Below are positions 35,700 through 50,300 of a DNA stretch of 64,000 nt, piece by piece (position 1 is the first letter of the stretch; each line of letters begins with the position of its first letter). The notes beneath the pieces are model-generated. The model did no database searches, was not told where the DNA came from, and saw only the letters and a list, made by a program, of their open reading frames with translations. Both the position numbers and the translations under genes were made by a program. The DNA is taken from NCBI RefSeq assembly GCF_051020985.1, contig NW_027475143.1, positions 1,736,001 to 1,800,000 on the forward strand, given 5' to 3'. The DNA comes from Nomia melanderi. Lineage: Eukaryota > Arthropoda > Insecta > Hymenoptera > Halictidae.

Positions 35700-38600
35700 C
35701 CCTGGCGCATGGATCTGTGCAGCGGGAACGACCTCGGACCACCAGGGGCCGAGGAAACCACAGTCTCATTGGGCCGGACACTTAGGGTCAGTGAAAATCC
35801 AATATATATCTGGTGATATCTCGGGTGCTATTACAGATAGCGCAATAAATCAAAGTGAATTAAATGCAGGAGGCCCTGGCGCATGAATCTGGGAAGCGGG
35901 AACGACCTCGGACCACCAGGGGCCGAGAAAAACAACGTCTCATGGGGCTGGACACTCATGGTGAGGGAAATATCCAATATATATCTGGTGATATCTCGGG
36001 TGCTATTAGTGATAGCGCAATAAACCAAAGTGATTTGTCTGCAAGAGGCCCTGGTGCATCAAGCTGTGCAGCGGGAACGACCTCGGATCACCAGGGGCCG
36101 AGAAAACCACCATCTCATGGGGCCGGACACTCAGGGTCAGGGGAAAATCCAATATATATCTGGTGATATCTCGGGTGCTATTAGTGATAGCGCAATAAAC
36201 CAAAGTGAATTATCTGCAGGAGGCCCTGACGCATGAATCTGTGCAACGGGAACGACCTCGGACCACCAGGGGCTGAGAAAACCACAGTCTCATGGGGCCG
36301 GACACTCAGGGTCAGGGGAAAATCCAATATATATCTGGTGATATCTCGGGTGCTATTACAGATAGCGCAATAAATCAATCGCATTGTCGGTAGGAGGCCC
36401 TGGCGCATGAATCTGTGCAGCGGGAACGACCTCGGACCACCAGGGGCCGAGAAAACCACAGTCTCATAGGGCCGGACACTCAGGGTCAGGGGAAAATCCA
36501 ATATATATCTGGTGATATCTCGGGTGCTATTAGAGATAGCGCAATAAACCAAAGCGAATTATCTGCAGGAGGCCCTGGCGCATGATTCTGTGCAACGGGA
36601 ACGACCTCGGACCACCAGGGGCCGAGAAAACCGCAGTCTCATGGGGCCGGACACTCAGGGTCAGGGAAAAATCCAATATATATCTGGTGATATCTCGGGT
36701 GCTATTACAGATAGCGCGATAAATCAAAGTGAATTATCTGCAGGAGGCCCGGGCGCATGAATCTGTGCAGCGGGAACGACCTCGGTCCACCAGGGCCGAG
36801 AAAACCACCGTCTCATGGGGCTGGACACTCAGGGTGAGGGAAATATCCAATATATATCTGGTGATATCTCGGGTGCTATTACAGATAGCGCAATGAATCA
36901 AAGTGCATTGTCTGTAGGAGGCCCTGGCGCATGAATCTGTGCAACGGGAACGACCTCGGACCACCAGGGGCCGAAAAAACCACAGTCTCATGGGGCCGGA
37001 CACTGAGGGTCAGGGATAAATCCAATATATATCTGGTGATATCTTGGGTGCTGTTAGAGATAGCGCAATAAACCGAAGTGAATTATCTGCAGGAGGCCCT
37101 GGCGCATGAATCTGTGCAACGGGAACGACCTCGGACCACCAGGAGCCGAGAAAATCACCGTCTCATGGGGCCAGACAGTCAGGGTCAGGGAAAAATCCTA
37201 TATATATCTGGTGATATCTTGGGTGCTATTAGAGATAGCGCAATAAATCAAAGTGCATTGTCTGTAGGAGGCCCTGGCGCATGAATCTGTGCAGCGGGAA
37301 CGACCTCGGACCACCAGGGGCCGAGAAAACCACAGTCTCATGGGGCCGGACACTCAGGGTCAGGGAAAAATCCAATACATATCTGGTGATATCTCGGGCG
37401 CTATTAGAGATAGCGCAATAAACCAAAGTGAATTATCTGCAGGAGGCCCTGGCGCATGAATCTGTGCAGCGGGAACGACCTCGGTCCACCAGGGGCCGAG
37501 AAAACCACCGTCTCATGGGGCTGGACACTCAGGGTGAGTGAAATATCCAATATATATCTGGTGATATCTCGGGTGCTATTACAGATAGCGCAATAAATCA
37601 AAGTGCATTGTCAGTAGGAGGCCGTGGCGCATGAATCTGGGCAGCGGGAACGACCTCGGACCACCAGGGGCCGAGAAGACCACCGTCTCATGGGGCCGGC
37701 CACTCTGGGTCAGGGGAAAATCCAATCTATATCTGGTGATATCTCGGGTGCTATTAGAGATAGCGCAATAAGCCAAAGGGAATTATCTGCAGGAGGCCCT
37801 GGCGCATGCATCTGTGCAGCGGGAACGACCTAGGACCACCAGGGGCCGAGAAAACCACCGTCTCATGGGGCCGGACACTCAGGGTAAGGGAAAAATCCAA
37901 TATATATCTGGTGATATCTCGGGTGCTATTATAGATAGCGCAATAAACCAAAGTGAGTTATCTGTAGGAGGCCCTGGCGCATGAATCTGTGCAGCGGGAA
38001 CGACCTCGGATCACGGGGGCCGAGAAAACCACCGTCCCGATGGGCCGGACACTTAGGGTCAGGGGAAAAGCCAATATATATCTGGTGATATCTCGGGTGC
38101 TATTAGTGATAGCGCAATAAACCAAAGTGATTTGTCTGCAAGAGGCCCTGGTGCATGAATCTGTGCAGCGGGAACGACCTCGGATCACCAGGGGCCGAGA
38201 AAACCACAGTCTCATGGGGCCGGACACTCAGGGTCAGGGGAAAATCCAATATATATCTGGTGATATCTCGGGTGCTATTAGAGATAGCGCAATAAACCAA
38301 AGTGAATTATCTGCAGGAGGCCCTGGCGCATGAATCTGTGCAGCGGGAACGACCTCGGTCCACCAGGGGCCGAGAAAACCACCGTCTCATGGGGCTGGAC
38401 ACTCAGGGTGAGTGAAATATCCAATATATATCTGGTGATATCTCGGGTGCTATTACAGATAGCGCAATAAATCAAAGTGCATTGTCAGTAGGAGGCCGTG
38501 GCGCATGAATCTGGGCAGCGGGAACGACCTCGGACCACCAGGGGCCGAGAAGACCACCGTCTCATGGGGCCGGCCACTCTGGGTCAGGGGAAAATCCAAT

Positions 38601-39773
38601 CTATATCTGGTGATATCTCGGGTGCTATTAGAGATAGCGCAATAAGCCAAAGGGAATTATCTGCAGGAGGCCCTGGCGCATGAATCTGTGCAGCGGGAAC
38701 GACCTCGGTCCACCAGGGGCCGAGAAAACCACCGTCTCATGGGGCTGGACACTCAGGGTGAGGGAAATATCCAATCTATATCTGGTGATATCTCGGGTGC
38801 TATTAGAGATAGCGCAATAAGCCAAAGGGAATTATCTGCAGGAGGCCCAGGCGCATGCATCTGTGCAGCGGGAACGACCTAGGACCACCAGGGGCCGAGA
38901 AAACCACCGTCTCATGGGGCCGGACACTCAGGGTAAGGGAAAAATCCAATATATATCTGGTGATATCTCGGGTGCTATTATAGATAGCGCAATAAACCAA
39001 AGTGAGTTATCTGTAGGAGGCCCTGGCGCATGAATCTGTGCAGCGGGAACGACCTCGGATCACCAGGGGCCGAGAAAACCACCGTCCCGATGGGCCGGAC
39101 ACTTAGGGTCAGTGAAAAATCCAATATATATCTGGTGATATCTCGGGTGCTATTACAGATAGCGCAATAAATCAAAGTGCATTGTCTGTAGGAGGCCCTG
39201 GCGCACGAATCTGTGCAGCGGGAACGACCTCGGACCACCAGGGGCCGAGAAAACCACCGTCTCATGGGGCTGGACACTCAGGGTGAGGGAAATATCCAAT
39301 ATATATCTGGTGATATTTCGGGTGCTATTACAGATAGCGCAATAAATCAAAGTGCATTGTCAGTAGGAGGCCGTGGCGCATGAATCTGGGCAGCGGGAAC
39401 GACCTCGGACCACCAGGGGCCGAGAAGACCACCGTCTCATGGGGCCGGACACTCAGGGTAAGGGAAAAATCCAATATATATCTGGTGATATCTCGGGTGC
39501 TATTATAGATAGCGCAATAAACCAAAGTGGATTGTCTGCAGGAAGCCCTGGCGCATGATTCTGTGCAGCGGGAACGACCTCGGACCAGCAGGGGCCGAGA
39601 AAATCACCGTCTCATGGGGCCGGACTGTAAGGGTCCGGGAAAAACCCAATATATATTTGGTGATATCTAGGGTGCTATTAGAGATACCGCAATAAATCAA
39701 AGTGCATTGTCTGTAGGAGGCACTGGCGAATGAATCTGTGCAGCAGGAACGACCTCGGACCACCAGGGGCCGA

Positions 39774-39827
39774 GAAAATTAGTGATATTCGGAATCCGTC
39801 ACCCAAGGTCATGTAAAAATGCAGCAT
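39774..39827 (+). repeat. Divergent variant block, copy 10
   Basis: Region D sub-variant: TTAGTGATATTCGG in place of TTACAGATATTCGG, and AATGCAGCAT in place of AATCCAGCAT. It is followed by ATCTCGAGTGC. Confidence 0.9.
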
Positions 39828-42800
39828 ATATCTGGTGATATCTCGAGTGCTATTACAGATAGCGCAATAAATCAAAGTGCATTGTCTGTAGGAGGCCCTG
39901 GCGCACGAATCTGTACAGCGGGAACGACCTCGGACCACCAGGGGCCGAGAAAACCACCGTCTCATGGGGCCGGACACTCAGGGTCAGTGAAAAATTCCAT
40001 ATATATCTGGTGATATCTCGGGTGCTATTACAGATAGCGCAATAAATCAAAGTGCATTGTCTGTAGGAGGCCCTGGCGCATGAATCTGTGCAGCGGGTAC
40101 GACCTCGGACCACCAGGGGCCGAGAAAACCACAGTCTCATGGGGCCGGACACTCAGGGTCAGGGGAAAATCCAATATATATCTGGTGATATCTCGGGTGC
40201 TATTACAGATAGCGCAATAAATCAAAGTGCATTGTCTGTAGGAGGCCCTGGCGCATGTATCTGTGCAGCGGGAAGGACCTCGGACCACCAGGGGCCGAGA
40301 AAACCACCGTCTCATGGGACCGGACACTCAGGGTCAGGGGAAAATCCAATATATATCTGGTGATATCTCGGGTGCTATTACAGATAGCGCAATAAATCAA
40401 AGTGCATTGTCTGTAGGAGGCCCTGGCGCATGTATCTGTGCAGCGGGAACGACCTCGGACCACCAGGGGCCGAGAAAACCACAGTCTCATGGCGCCGACC
40501 ACTCAGGGTCTGGGGAAAATCCAATATATATCTGGTGATATCTCGGGTCCTATTACAGATGGCGAAATAAATCAAAGTGAATTATCCGCAGGAGGACCAG
40601 GCGCATGAATCTGTGCAGGGGGAACGACCTCGGTCCACCAGGGGCCGAGAAAACCACCGTCTGATGGGGCTGGACACTCAGGGTGAGGGAAGTATCCAAT
40701 ATATATCTGGTGATATCTCGGGTGCTATTACAGATAGCGCAATAAATCAAAGTGCATTGTCTGTAGGAGGCCCTGGCGCATGAATCTGTGAAGCGGGAAC
40801 GACCTCGGACCACCAGGGGCCGAGAAAACCACCGTCTCATGGGGCCGGACACTCAGGGTCAGGGAAAAATCCAATATATATGTGGTGATATCTCGGGAGC
40901 TATTACAGATAGCGCAATAAATCAAAGTGCATTGTCTGTAGGAGGCCCTGTCGCATGAATCTGTGCAGCGGGAACCACCTCGGACCACCAGGGGCCGAGA
41001 AAACTACAGTCTCATGCGGCCGGACACTGAGGGTCTGGGGAAAATCCAATATATATCTGGTGATATCTCGGGTCCTATTACAGATAGGGAAATAAATCAA
41101 AGTGAATTATCCGCAGGAGGACCAGGCGCATGAATCTGTGCAGGGGGAACGACCTCGGGCCACCAGGGGCCGAGAAAACCACCGTCTCATGGGGCCGGAC
41201 AGTCAGGGTCAGGGGAAAATCCAATATATATCTGGTGATATCTCGGATGCTATTAGAGATAGCGCAAGAAACCAAGTGAGTTATCTGCAGGAGGCCCTGG
41301 CGCCTGAATGTGTGCAGCGGGAACGACCTCGGACCACCAGGGGCCGAGAAAACCACCATCTCATGGGGCCGGACACTCAGGGTCAGGGGAAAATCCAATA
41401 TATATCTGGAGATATCTCGGGTGCTATTAGTGATAGCGCAATAAATCAAAGTGCATTGTCTGCAAGAGGCCCTGGTGCATGAATCTGTGCAGCGGGAACG
41501 ACCTCGGATCACCAGGGTCCGAGAAAACCACCATCTCATGGGGCCGGACACTCAGGGTCAGGGGAAAATCCAATATATATCTGGAGATATCTCGGGTGCT
41601 ATTAGTGATAGCGCAATAAATCAAAGTGCATTGTCTGTAGGAGGCCCTGACGCATGAATCTGTGGAACGGGAACGACCTCGGACCACCAGGGGCCGAGAA
41701 AACCACAGTCCCATGGTGCCGGACACTCAGGGTCAGTGAAAAATTCAATATATATCTGGTGATATCTCGGGTGCTATTACAGATAGCGCAATAAATCAAA
41801 GTGCATTGTCTGTAGGAGGCCCTGGCGCATGAATCTGTGCAGCGGGTACGACCTCGGACCACCAGGGGCCGAGAAAACCACAGTCTCATGGGGCCGGACA
41901 CTCAGGGTCAGGGGAAAATCCAATATATATCTGGTGATATCTCGGGTGCTATTACAGATAGCGCAATAAATCAAAGTGCATTGTCTGTAGGAGGCCCTGG
42001 CGCATGTATCTTTGCAGCGGGAACGACCTCGGACCACCAGGGGCCGAGAAAACCACAGTCTCATGGCGCCGACCACTCAGGGTCTGGGGAAAATCCAATA
42101 TATATCTGGTGATATCTCGGGTCCTATTACAGATGGCGAAATAAATCAAAGTGAATTATCCGCAGGAGGACCAGGCGCATGAATCTGTGCAGGGGGAACG
42201 ACCTCGGTCCACCAGGGGCCGAGAAAACCACCGTCTGATGGGGCTGGACACTCAGGGTGAGGGAAATATCCAATATATATCTGGTGATATCTCGGGTGCT
42301 ATTACAGATAGCGCAATAAATCAAAGTGCATTGTCTGTAGGAGGCCCTGGCGCATGAATCTGTGAAGCGGGAACGACCTCGGACCACCAGGGGCCGAGAA
42401 AACCACCGTCTCATGGGGCCGGACACTCAGGGTAAGGGAAAAATCCAATATATATCTGGTGATATCTCGGGTGCTATTATAGATAGCGCAATAAACCAAA
42501 GTGAGTTATCTGTAGGAGGCCCTGGCGCATGAATCTGTGCAGCGGGAACGACCTCGGATCACGGGGGCCGAGAAAACCACCGTCCCGATGGGCCGGACAC
42601 TTAGGGTCAGGGGAAAAGCCAATATATATCTGGTGATATCTCGGGTGCTATTAGTGATAGCGCAATAAACCAAAGTGATTTGTCTGCAAGAGGCCCTGGT
42701 GCATGAATCTGTGCAGCGGGAACGACCTCGGATCACCAGGGGCCGAGAAAACCACAGTCTCATGGGGCCGGACACTCAGGGTCAGGGGAAAATCCAATAT

Positions 42801-44321
42801 ATATCTGGTGATATCTCGGGTGCTATTAGAGATAGCGCAATAAACCAAAGTGAATTATCTGCAGGAGGCCCTGGCGCATGAATCTGTGCAGCGGGAACGA
42901 CCTCGGTCCACCAGGGGCCGAGAAAACCACCGTCTCATGGGGCTGGACACTCAGGGTGAGTGAAATATCCAATATATATCTGGTGATATCTCGGGTGCTA
43001 TTACAGATAGCGCAATAAATCAAAGTGCATTGTCAGTAGGAGGCCGTGGCGCATGAATCTGGGCAGCGGGAACGACCTCGGACCACCAGGGGCCGAGAAG
43101 ACCACCGTCTCATGGGGCCGGCCACTCTGGGTCAGGGGAAAATCCAATCTATATCTGGTGATATCTCGGGTGCTATTAGAGATAGCGCAATAAGCCAAAG
43201 GGAATTATCTGCAGGAGGCCCTGGCGCATGAATCTGTGCAGCGGGAACGACCTCGGTCCACCAGGGGCCGAGAAAACCACCGTCTCATGGGGCTGGACAC
43301 TCAGGGTGAGGGAAATATCCAATCTATATCTGGTGATATCTCGGGTGCTATTAGAGATAGCGCAATAAGCCAAAGGGAATTATCTGCAGGAGGCCCAGGC
43401 GCATGCATCTGTGCAGCGGGAACGACCTAGGACCACCAGGGGCCGAGAAAACCACCGTCTCATGGGGCCGGACACTCAGGGTAAGGGAAAAATCCAATAT
43501 ATATCTGGTGATATCTCGGGTGCTATTATAGATAGCGCAATAAACCAAAGTGAGTTATCTGTAGGAGGCCCTGGCGCATGAATCTGTGCAGCGGGAACGA
43601 CCTCGGATCACCAGGGGCCGAGAAAACCACCGTCCCGATGGGCCGGACACTTAGGGTCAGTGAAAAATCCAATATATATCTGGTGATATCTCGGGTGCTA
43701 TTACAGATAGCGCAATAAATCAAAGTGCATTGTCTGTAGGAGGCCCTGGCGCACGAATCTGTGCAGCGGGAACGACCTCGGACCACCAGGGGCCGAGAAA
43801 ACCACCGTCTCATGGGGCTGGACACTCAGGGTGAGGGAAATATCCAATATATATCTGGTGATATTTCGGGTGCTATTACAGATAGCGCAATAAATCAAAG
43901 TGCATTGTCAGTAGGAGGCCGTGGCGCATGAATCTGGGCAGCGGGAACGACCTCGGACCACCAGGGGCCGAGAAGACCACCGTCTCATGGGGCCGGACAC
44001 TCAGGGTAAGGGAAAAATCCAATATATATCTGGTGATATCTCGGGTGCTATTATAGATAGCGCAATAAACCAAAGTGGATTGTCTGCAGGAAGCCCTGGC
44101 GCATGATTCTGTGCAGCGGGAACGACCTCGGACCAGCAGGGGCCGAGAAAATCACCGTCTCATGGGGCCGGACTGTAAGGGTCCGGGAAGAACCCAATAT
44201 ATATTTGGTGATATCTAGGGTGCTATTAGAGATACCGCAATAAATCAAAGTGCATTGTCTGTAGGAGGCACTGGCGAATGAATCTGTGCAGCAGGAACGA
44301 CCTCGGACCACCAGGGGCCGA

Positions 44322-44375
44322 GAAAATTAGTGATATTCGGAATCCGTCACCCAAGGTCATGTAAAAATGCAGCAT
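44322..44375 (+). repeat. Divergent variant block, copy 11
   Basis: Exact counterpart of the block at 39774 in the second 4548-bp unit. Confidence 0.9.
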
Positions 44376-46177
44376 ATATCTGGTGATATCTCGAGTGCTA
44401 TTACAGATAGCGCAATAAATCAAAGTGCATTGTCTGTAGGAGGCCCTGGCGCACGAATCTGTACAGCGGGAACGACCTCGGACCACCAGGGGCCGAGAAA
44501 ACCACCGTCTCATGGGGCCGGACACTCAGGGTCAGTGAAAAATTCCATATATATCTGGTGATATCTCGGGTGCTATTACAGATAGCGCAATAAATCAAAG
44601 TGCATTGTCTGTAGGAGGCCCTGGCGCATGAATCTGTGCAGCGGGTACGACCTCGGACCACCAGGGGCCGAGAAAACCACAGTCTCATGGGGCCGGACAC
44701 TCAGGGTCAGGGGAAAATCCAATATATATCTGGTGATATCTCGGGTGCTATTACAGATAGCGCAATAAATCAAAGTGCATTGTCTGTAGGAGGCCCTGGC
44801 GCATGTATCTGTGCAGCGGGAAGGACCTCGGACCACCAGGGGCCGAGAAAACCACCGTCTCATGGGACCGGACACTCAGGGTCAGGGGAAAATCCAATAT
44901 ATATCTGGTGATATCTCGGGTGCTATTACAGATAGCGCAATAAATCAAAGTGCATTGTCTGTAGGAGGCCCTGGCGCATGTATCTGTGCAGCGGGAACGA
45001 CCTCGGACCACCAGGGGCCGAGAAAACCACAGTCTCATGGCGCCGACCACTCAGGGTCTGGGGAAAATCCAATATATATCTGGTGATATCTCGGGTCCTA
45101 TTACAGATGGCGAAATAAATCAAAGTGAATTATCCGCAGGAGGACCAGGCGCATGAATCTGTGCAGGGGGAACGACCTCGGTCCACCAGGGGCCGAGAAA
45201 ACCACCGTCTGATGGGGCTGGACACTCAGGGTGAGGGAAGTATCCAATATATATCTGGTGATATCTCGGGTGCTATTACAGATAGCGCAATAAATCAAAG
45301 TGCATTGTCTGTAGGAGGCCCTGGCGCATGAATCTGTGAAGCGGGAACGACCTCGGACCACCAGGGGCCGAGAAAACCACCGTCTCATGGGGCCGGACAC
45401 TCAGGGTCAGGGAAAAATCCAATATATATGTGGTGATATCTCGGGAGCTATTACAGATAGCGCAATAAATCAAAGTGCATTGTCTGTAGGAGGCCCTGTC
45501 GCATGAATCTGTGCAGCGGGAACCACCTCGGACCACCAGGGGCCGAGAAAACTACAGTCTCATGCGGCCGGACACTGAGGGTCTGGGGAAAATCCAATAT
45601 ATATCTGGTGATATCTCGGGTCCTATTACAGATAGGGAAATAAATCAAAGTGAATTATCCGCAGGAGGACCAGGCGCATGAATCTGTGCAGGGGGAACGA
45701 CCTCGGGCCACCAGGGGCCGAGAAAACCACCGTCTCATGGGGCCGGACAGTCAGGGTCAGGGGAAAATCCAATATATATCTGGTGATATCTCGGATGCTA
45801 TTAGAGATAGCGCAAGAAACCAAGTGAGTTATCTGCAGGAGGCCCTGGCGCCTGAATGTGTGCAGCGGGAACGACCTCGGACCACCAGGGGCCGAGAAAA
45901 CCACCATCTCATGGGGCCGGACACTCAGGGTCAGGGGAAAATCCAATATATATCTGGAGATATCTCGGGTGCTATTAGTGATAGCGCAATAAATCAAAGT
46001 GCATTGTCTGCAAGAGGCCCTGGTGCATGAATCTGTGCAGCGGGAACGACCTCGGATCACCAGGGTCCGAGAAAACCACCATCTCATGGGGCCGGACACT
46101 CAGGGTCAGGGGAAAATCCAATATATATCTGGAGATATCTCGGGTGCTATTAGTGATAGCGCAATAAATCAAAGTGC

Positions 46178-49100
46178 ATTGTCTGTAGGAGGCCCTGACG
46201 CATGAATCTGTGGAACGGGAACGACCTCGGACCACCAGGGGCCGAGAAAACCACAGTCCCATGGTGCCGGACACTCAGGGTCAGTGAAAAATTCAATATA
46301 TATCTGGTGATATCTCGGGTGCTATTACAGATAGCGCAATAAATCAAAGTGCATTGTCTGTAGGAGGCCCTGGCGCATGAATCTGTGCAGCGGGTACGAC
46401 CTCGGACCACCAGGGGCCGAGAAAACCACAGTCTCATGGGGCCGGACACTCAGGGTCAGGGGAAAATCCAATATATATCTGGTGATATCTCGGGTGCTAT
46501 TACAGATAGCGCAATAAATCAAAGTGCATTGTCTGTAGGAGGCCCTGGCGCATGTATCTTTGCAGCGGGAACGACCTCGGACCACCAGGGGCCGAGAAAA
46601 CCACAGTCTCATGGCGCCGACCACTCAGGGTCTGGGGAAAATCCAATATATATCTGGTGATATCTCGGGTCCTATTACAGATGGCGAAATAAATCAAAGT
46701 GAATTATCCGCAGGAGGACCAGGCGCATGAATCTGTGCAGGGGGAACGACCTCGGTCCACCAGGGGCCGAGAAAACCACCGTCTGATGGGGCTGGACACT
46801 CAGGGTGAGGGAAATATCCAATATATATCTGGTGATATCTCGGGTGCTATTACAGATAGCGCAATAAATCAAAGTGCATTGTCTGTAGGAGGCCCTGGCG
46901 CATGAATCTGTGAAGCGGGAACGACCTCGGACCACCAGGGGCCGAGAAAACCACCGTCTCATGGGGCCGGACACTCAGGGTCAGGGAAAAATCCAATATA
47001 TATGTGGTGATATCTCGGGTGCTATTACAGATAGCGCAATAAATCAAAGTGCATTGTCTGTAGGAGGCCCTGTCGCATGAATCTGTGCAGCGGGAACCAC
47101 CTCGGACCACCAGGGGCCGAGAAAACTACAGTCTCATGCGGCCGGACACTCAGGGTCTGGGGAAAATCCAATATATATCTGGTGATATCTCGGGTCCTAT
47201 TACAGATAGGGAAATAAATCAAAGTGAATTATCTGCAGGAGGCCCTGGCGCATGAATCTGTGCAACGGGAACGACCTCGGTCCACCAGGGGCCGAGAAAA
47301 CCACCGTCTCATGGGGCTGGACACTCAGGGTGAGGGATATATCCAATATATATCTGGTGATATCTCGGGTGCTATTACAGATAGCGCAATAAATCAAAGT
47401 GCATTGTCTGTAGGAGGCCCTGGCGCATGAATCTGTGCAGCGGGAACGACCTGGGACCACCAGGGGCCGAGAAAACTACAGTCTCATGCGGCCGGACACT
47501 CAGGGTCTGGGGAAAATCCAATATATATCTGGTGATATCTCGGTTCCTATTACAGATAGCGAAATAAATCAAAGTGCATTGTCTGTAGGAGGCCCTGGCG
47601 CATGAATCTGTGCAGCGGAAACGACCTCGGGCCACCTGGGGCCGAGAAAACCACCGTCTCATGGGGCCGGACACTCAGGGTCAGGGGAAAATCCAATATA
47701 TATCTGGTGATATCTCGGATGCTATTAGAGATAGCGCAAGAAACCAAGTGAGTTATCTGCAGGAGGCCCTGGCGCCTGAATGTGTGCAGCGGGAACGACC
47801 TCGGACCACCAGGGGCCGAAAAAACCACAGTCACATGGGGCCGGATTCTCAGGGTCAGGGGAAAAGCCAATATATATCTGGTGATATCTCGGGTGCTATT
47901 AGTGATAGCGCAATAAACCAAAGTGATTTGTCTGTAGGAGGCCCTGACGCATGAATCTGTGGAACGGGAACGACCTCGGACCACCAGGGGCCGAGAAAAC
48001 CACAGTCTCATGGTGCCGGACACTCAGGGTCAGTGAAAAATTCAATATATATCTGGTGATATCTCGGGTGCTATTACAGATAGCGCAATAAATCAAAGTG
48101 CATTGTCTGTAGGAGGCCCTGGCGCATGAATCTGTGCAGCGGGTACGACCTCGGACCACCAGGGGCCGAGAAAACCACAGTCTCATGGGGCCGGACACTC
48201 AGGGTCAGGGGAAAATCCAATATATATCTGGTGATATCTCTGGTGCTATTACAGATAGCGCAATAAATCAAAGTGCATTGTCTGTAGGAGGCCCTGGCGC
48301 ATGTATCTGTGCAGCGGGAACGACCTCGGACCACCAGGGGCCGAGAAAACCACAGTCTCATGGCGCCGACCACTCAGGGTCTGGGGAAAATCCAATATAT
48401 ATCTGGTGATATCTCGGGTACTATTACAGATGGCGAAATAAATCAAAGTGAATTATCTGCAGGAGGACCAGGCGCATGAATCTGTGCAGCGGGAACGACC
48501 TCGGTCCACCAGGGGCCGAGAAAACCACCGTCTGATGGGGCTGGACACTCAGGGTGAGGGAAATATCCAATATATATCTGGTGATATCTCGGGTGCTATT
48601 ACAGATAGCGCAATAAATCAAAGTGCATTGTCTGTAGGAGGCCCTGGCGCATGAATCTGTGAAGCGGGAACGACCTCGGACCACCAGGGGCCGAGAAAAC
48701 CACCGTCTCATGGGGCCGGACACTCAGGGTCAGGGAAAAATCCAATATATATGTGGTGATATCTCGGGTGCTATTACAGATAGCGCAATAAATCAAAGTG
48801 CATTGTCTGTAGGAGGCCCTGTCGCATGAATCTGTGCAGCGGGAACCACCTCGGACCACCAGGGGCCGAGAAAAATACAGTCTCATGCGGCCGGACACTC
48901 AGGGTCTGGGGAAAATCCAATATATATCTGGTGATATCTCGGGTCCTATTACAGATAGGGAAATAAATCAAAGTGAATTATCTGCAGGAGGCCCTGGCGC
49001 ATGAATCTGTGCAGCGGGAACGACCTCGGTCCACCAGGGGCCGAGAAAACCACCGTCTCATGGGGCTGGACACTCAGGGTGAGGGATATATCCAATATAT

Positions 49101-49640
49101 ATCTGGTGATATCTCGGGTGCTATTACAGATAGCGCAATAAATCAAAGTGCATTGTCTGTAGGAGGCCCTGGCGCATGAATCTGTGCAGCGGGAACGACC
49201 TCGGACCACCAGGGGCCGAGAAAACTACAGTCTCATGCGGCCGGACACTCAGGGTCTGGGGAAAATCCAATATATATCTGGTGATATCTCGGTTCCTATT
49301 ACAGATAGCGAAATAAATCAAAGTGCATTGTCTGTAGGAGACCCTGGCGCATGAATCTGTGCAGCGGGAACGACCTCGGGCCACCAGGGGCCGAGAAAAC
49401 CACCGTCTCATGGGGCCGGACACTCAGGGTCAGGGGAAAATCCAATATATATCTGGTGATATCTCGGATGCTATTAGAGATAGCGCAAGAAACCAAGTGA
49501 GTTATCTGCAGGAGGCCCTGGCGCCTGAATGTGTGCAGCGGGAACGACCTCGGACCACCAGGGGCCGAAAAAACCACAGTCACATGGGGCCGGATACTCA
49601 GGGTCAGGGGAAAAGCCAATATATATCTGGTGATATCTCG
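46178..49640. repeat. 1749-bp ten-monomer higher-order repeat, two tandem copies
   Basis: 46178-47926 matches 47927-49640 at an offset of 1749 bp, which is ten monomers less one base because each copy holds one 174-bp monomer (GAAACCAAGTGAGTT). Several differences separate the copies, for example CCTGGGACC against CCTCGGACC near 47450 and GGATTCTC against GGATACTC near 47845. They are older than the 4548-bp duplication they adjoin. The first unit starts inside the second 4548-bp copy. Confidence 0.85.
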
Positions 49641-50300
49641 GGTGCTATTAGATACAGCGCAATAAACCAAAGTGAATTATCTGCAGGAGGCCCTGGCGCA
49701 TGAATCTGTGCAACGGGAACGACCTCGGACCACCAGCGGCCGAGAAAACCGCAGTCTCATGGGGCTGGACACTCAGGGTGAGGGAAATATCCAATATGTA
49801 TCTGGTGATATCTCGGGTGCTATTAGAGATAGCGCAATGAACCAAGTGAGTTATCTGCAGGAGGCCCTGGCGCCTGAATCTGTGCAGCGGGAACGACCTC
49901 GGACCACTAGGGGCCGATAAAACCACCGTCTCATGGTGCCGGACACTCAGGGTCAGGGGAAAATCCAATATATATCTGGTGATATCTCGGATGCTATTAG
50001 AGATAGCGCAAGAAACCAAGTGAGTTATCTGCAGGAGGCCCTGGCGCCTGAATGTGTGCAGCGGGAACGACCTCGGACCACCAGGGGCCGAAAAAACCAC
50101 AGTCACATGGGGCCGGATACTCAGGGTCAGGGGAAAAGCCAATATATATCTGGTGATATCTCGGGTGCTATTAGTGATAGCGCAATAAACCAAAGTGATT
50201 TGTCTGCAAGAGACCCTGGTGCATGAATCTGTGAAGCGGGAACGACCTCGGATCACCAGGGGCCGAGAAAACCACCATCTCATGGGGCCGGACACTCAGG
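49641..50300. repeat. Short-monomer (174-bp) cluster
   Basis: Consecutive monomers in this stretch carry the one-base-shorter AACCAAGTGAGTT form (near 49832 and 50007). Since 174 is a multiple of 3, open frames run through them, giving the longest frame in the array (minus strand, 49648-50295, 215 codons). This is a phase effect and not evidence of a gene. Confidence 0.75.

Larger units (their letters stand above)
37833..46981. repeat. 4548-bp tandem duplication (26 monomers per unit, two copies)
   Basis: Every marked monomer in 37833-42433 recurs 4548 bp later, through 46981. The left break is the mismatch at 37832 (TAGG against TCGG) and the right break is at 46982 (GGGTAAGGG against GGGTCAGGG), so the tract is almost exactly two units. 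Within a unit the only substitution I noticed is A at 39642 against G at 44190. Rare marks such as GGATCACGGGGGCCGAG, GAAAATTAGTGATATTCGG and CTCGGGAGC are shared by both copies. Confidence 0.92.

Noticed and set aside
49648..50295. A 215-codon minus-strand frame, the longest within the satellite (also 157-codon frames at 41078-41551 and 47550-48023)
   Set aside because: These are long only because some monomers there are 174 bp, a multiple of 3, so the frame carries over. The protein is the same repeat translation and shows no domain.
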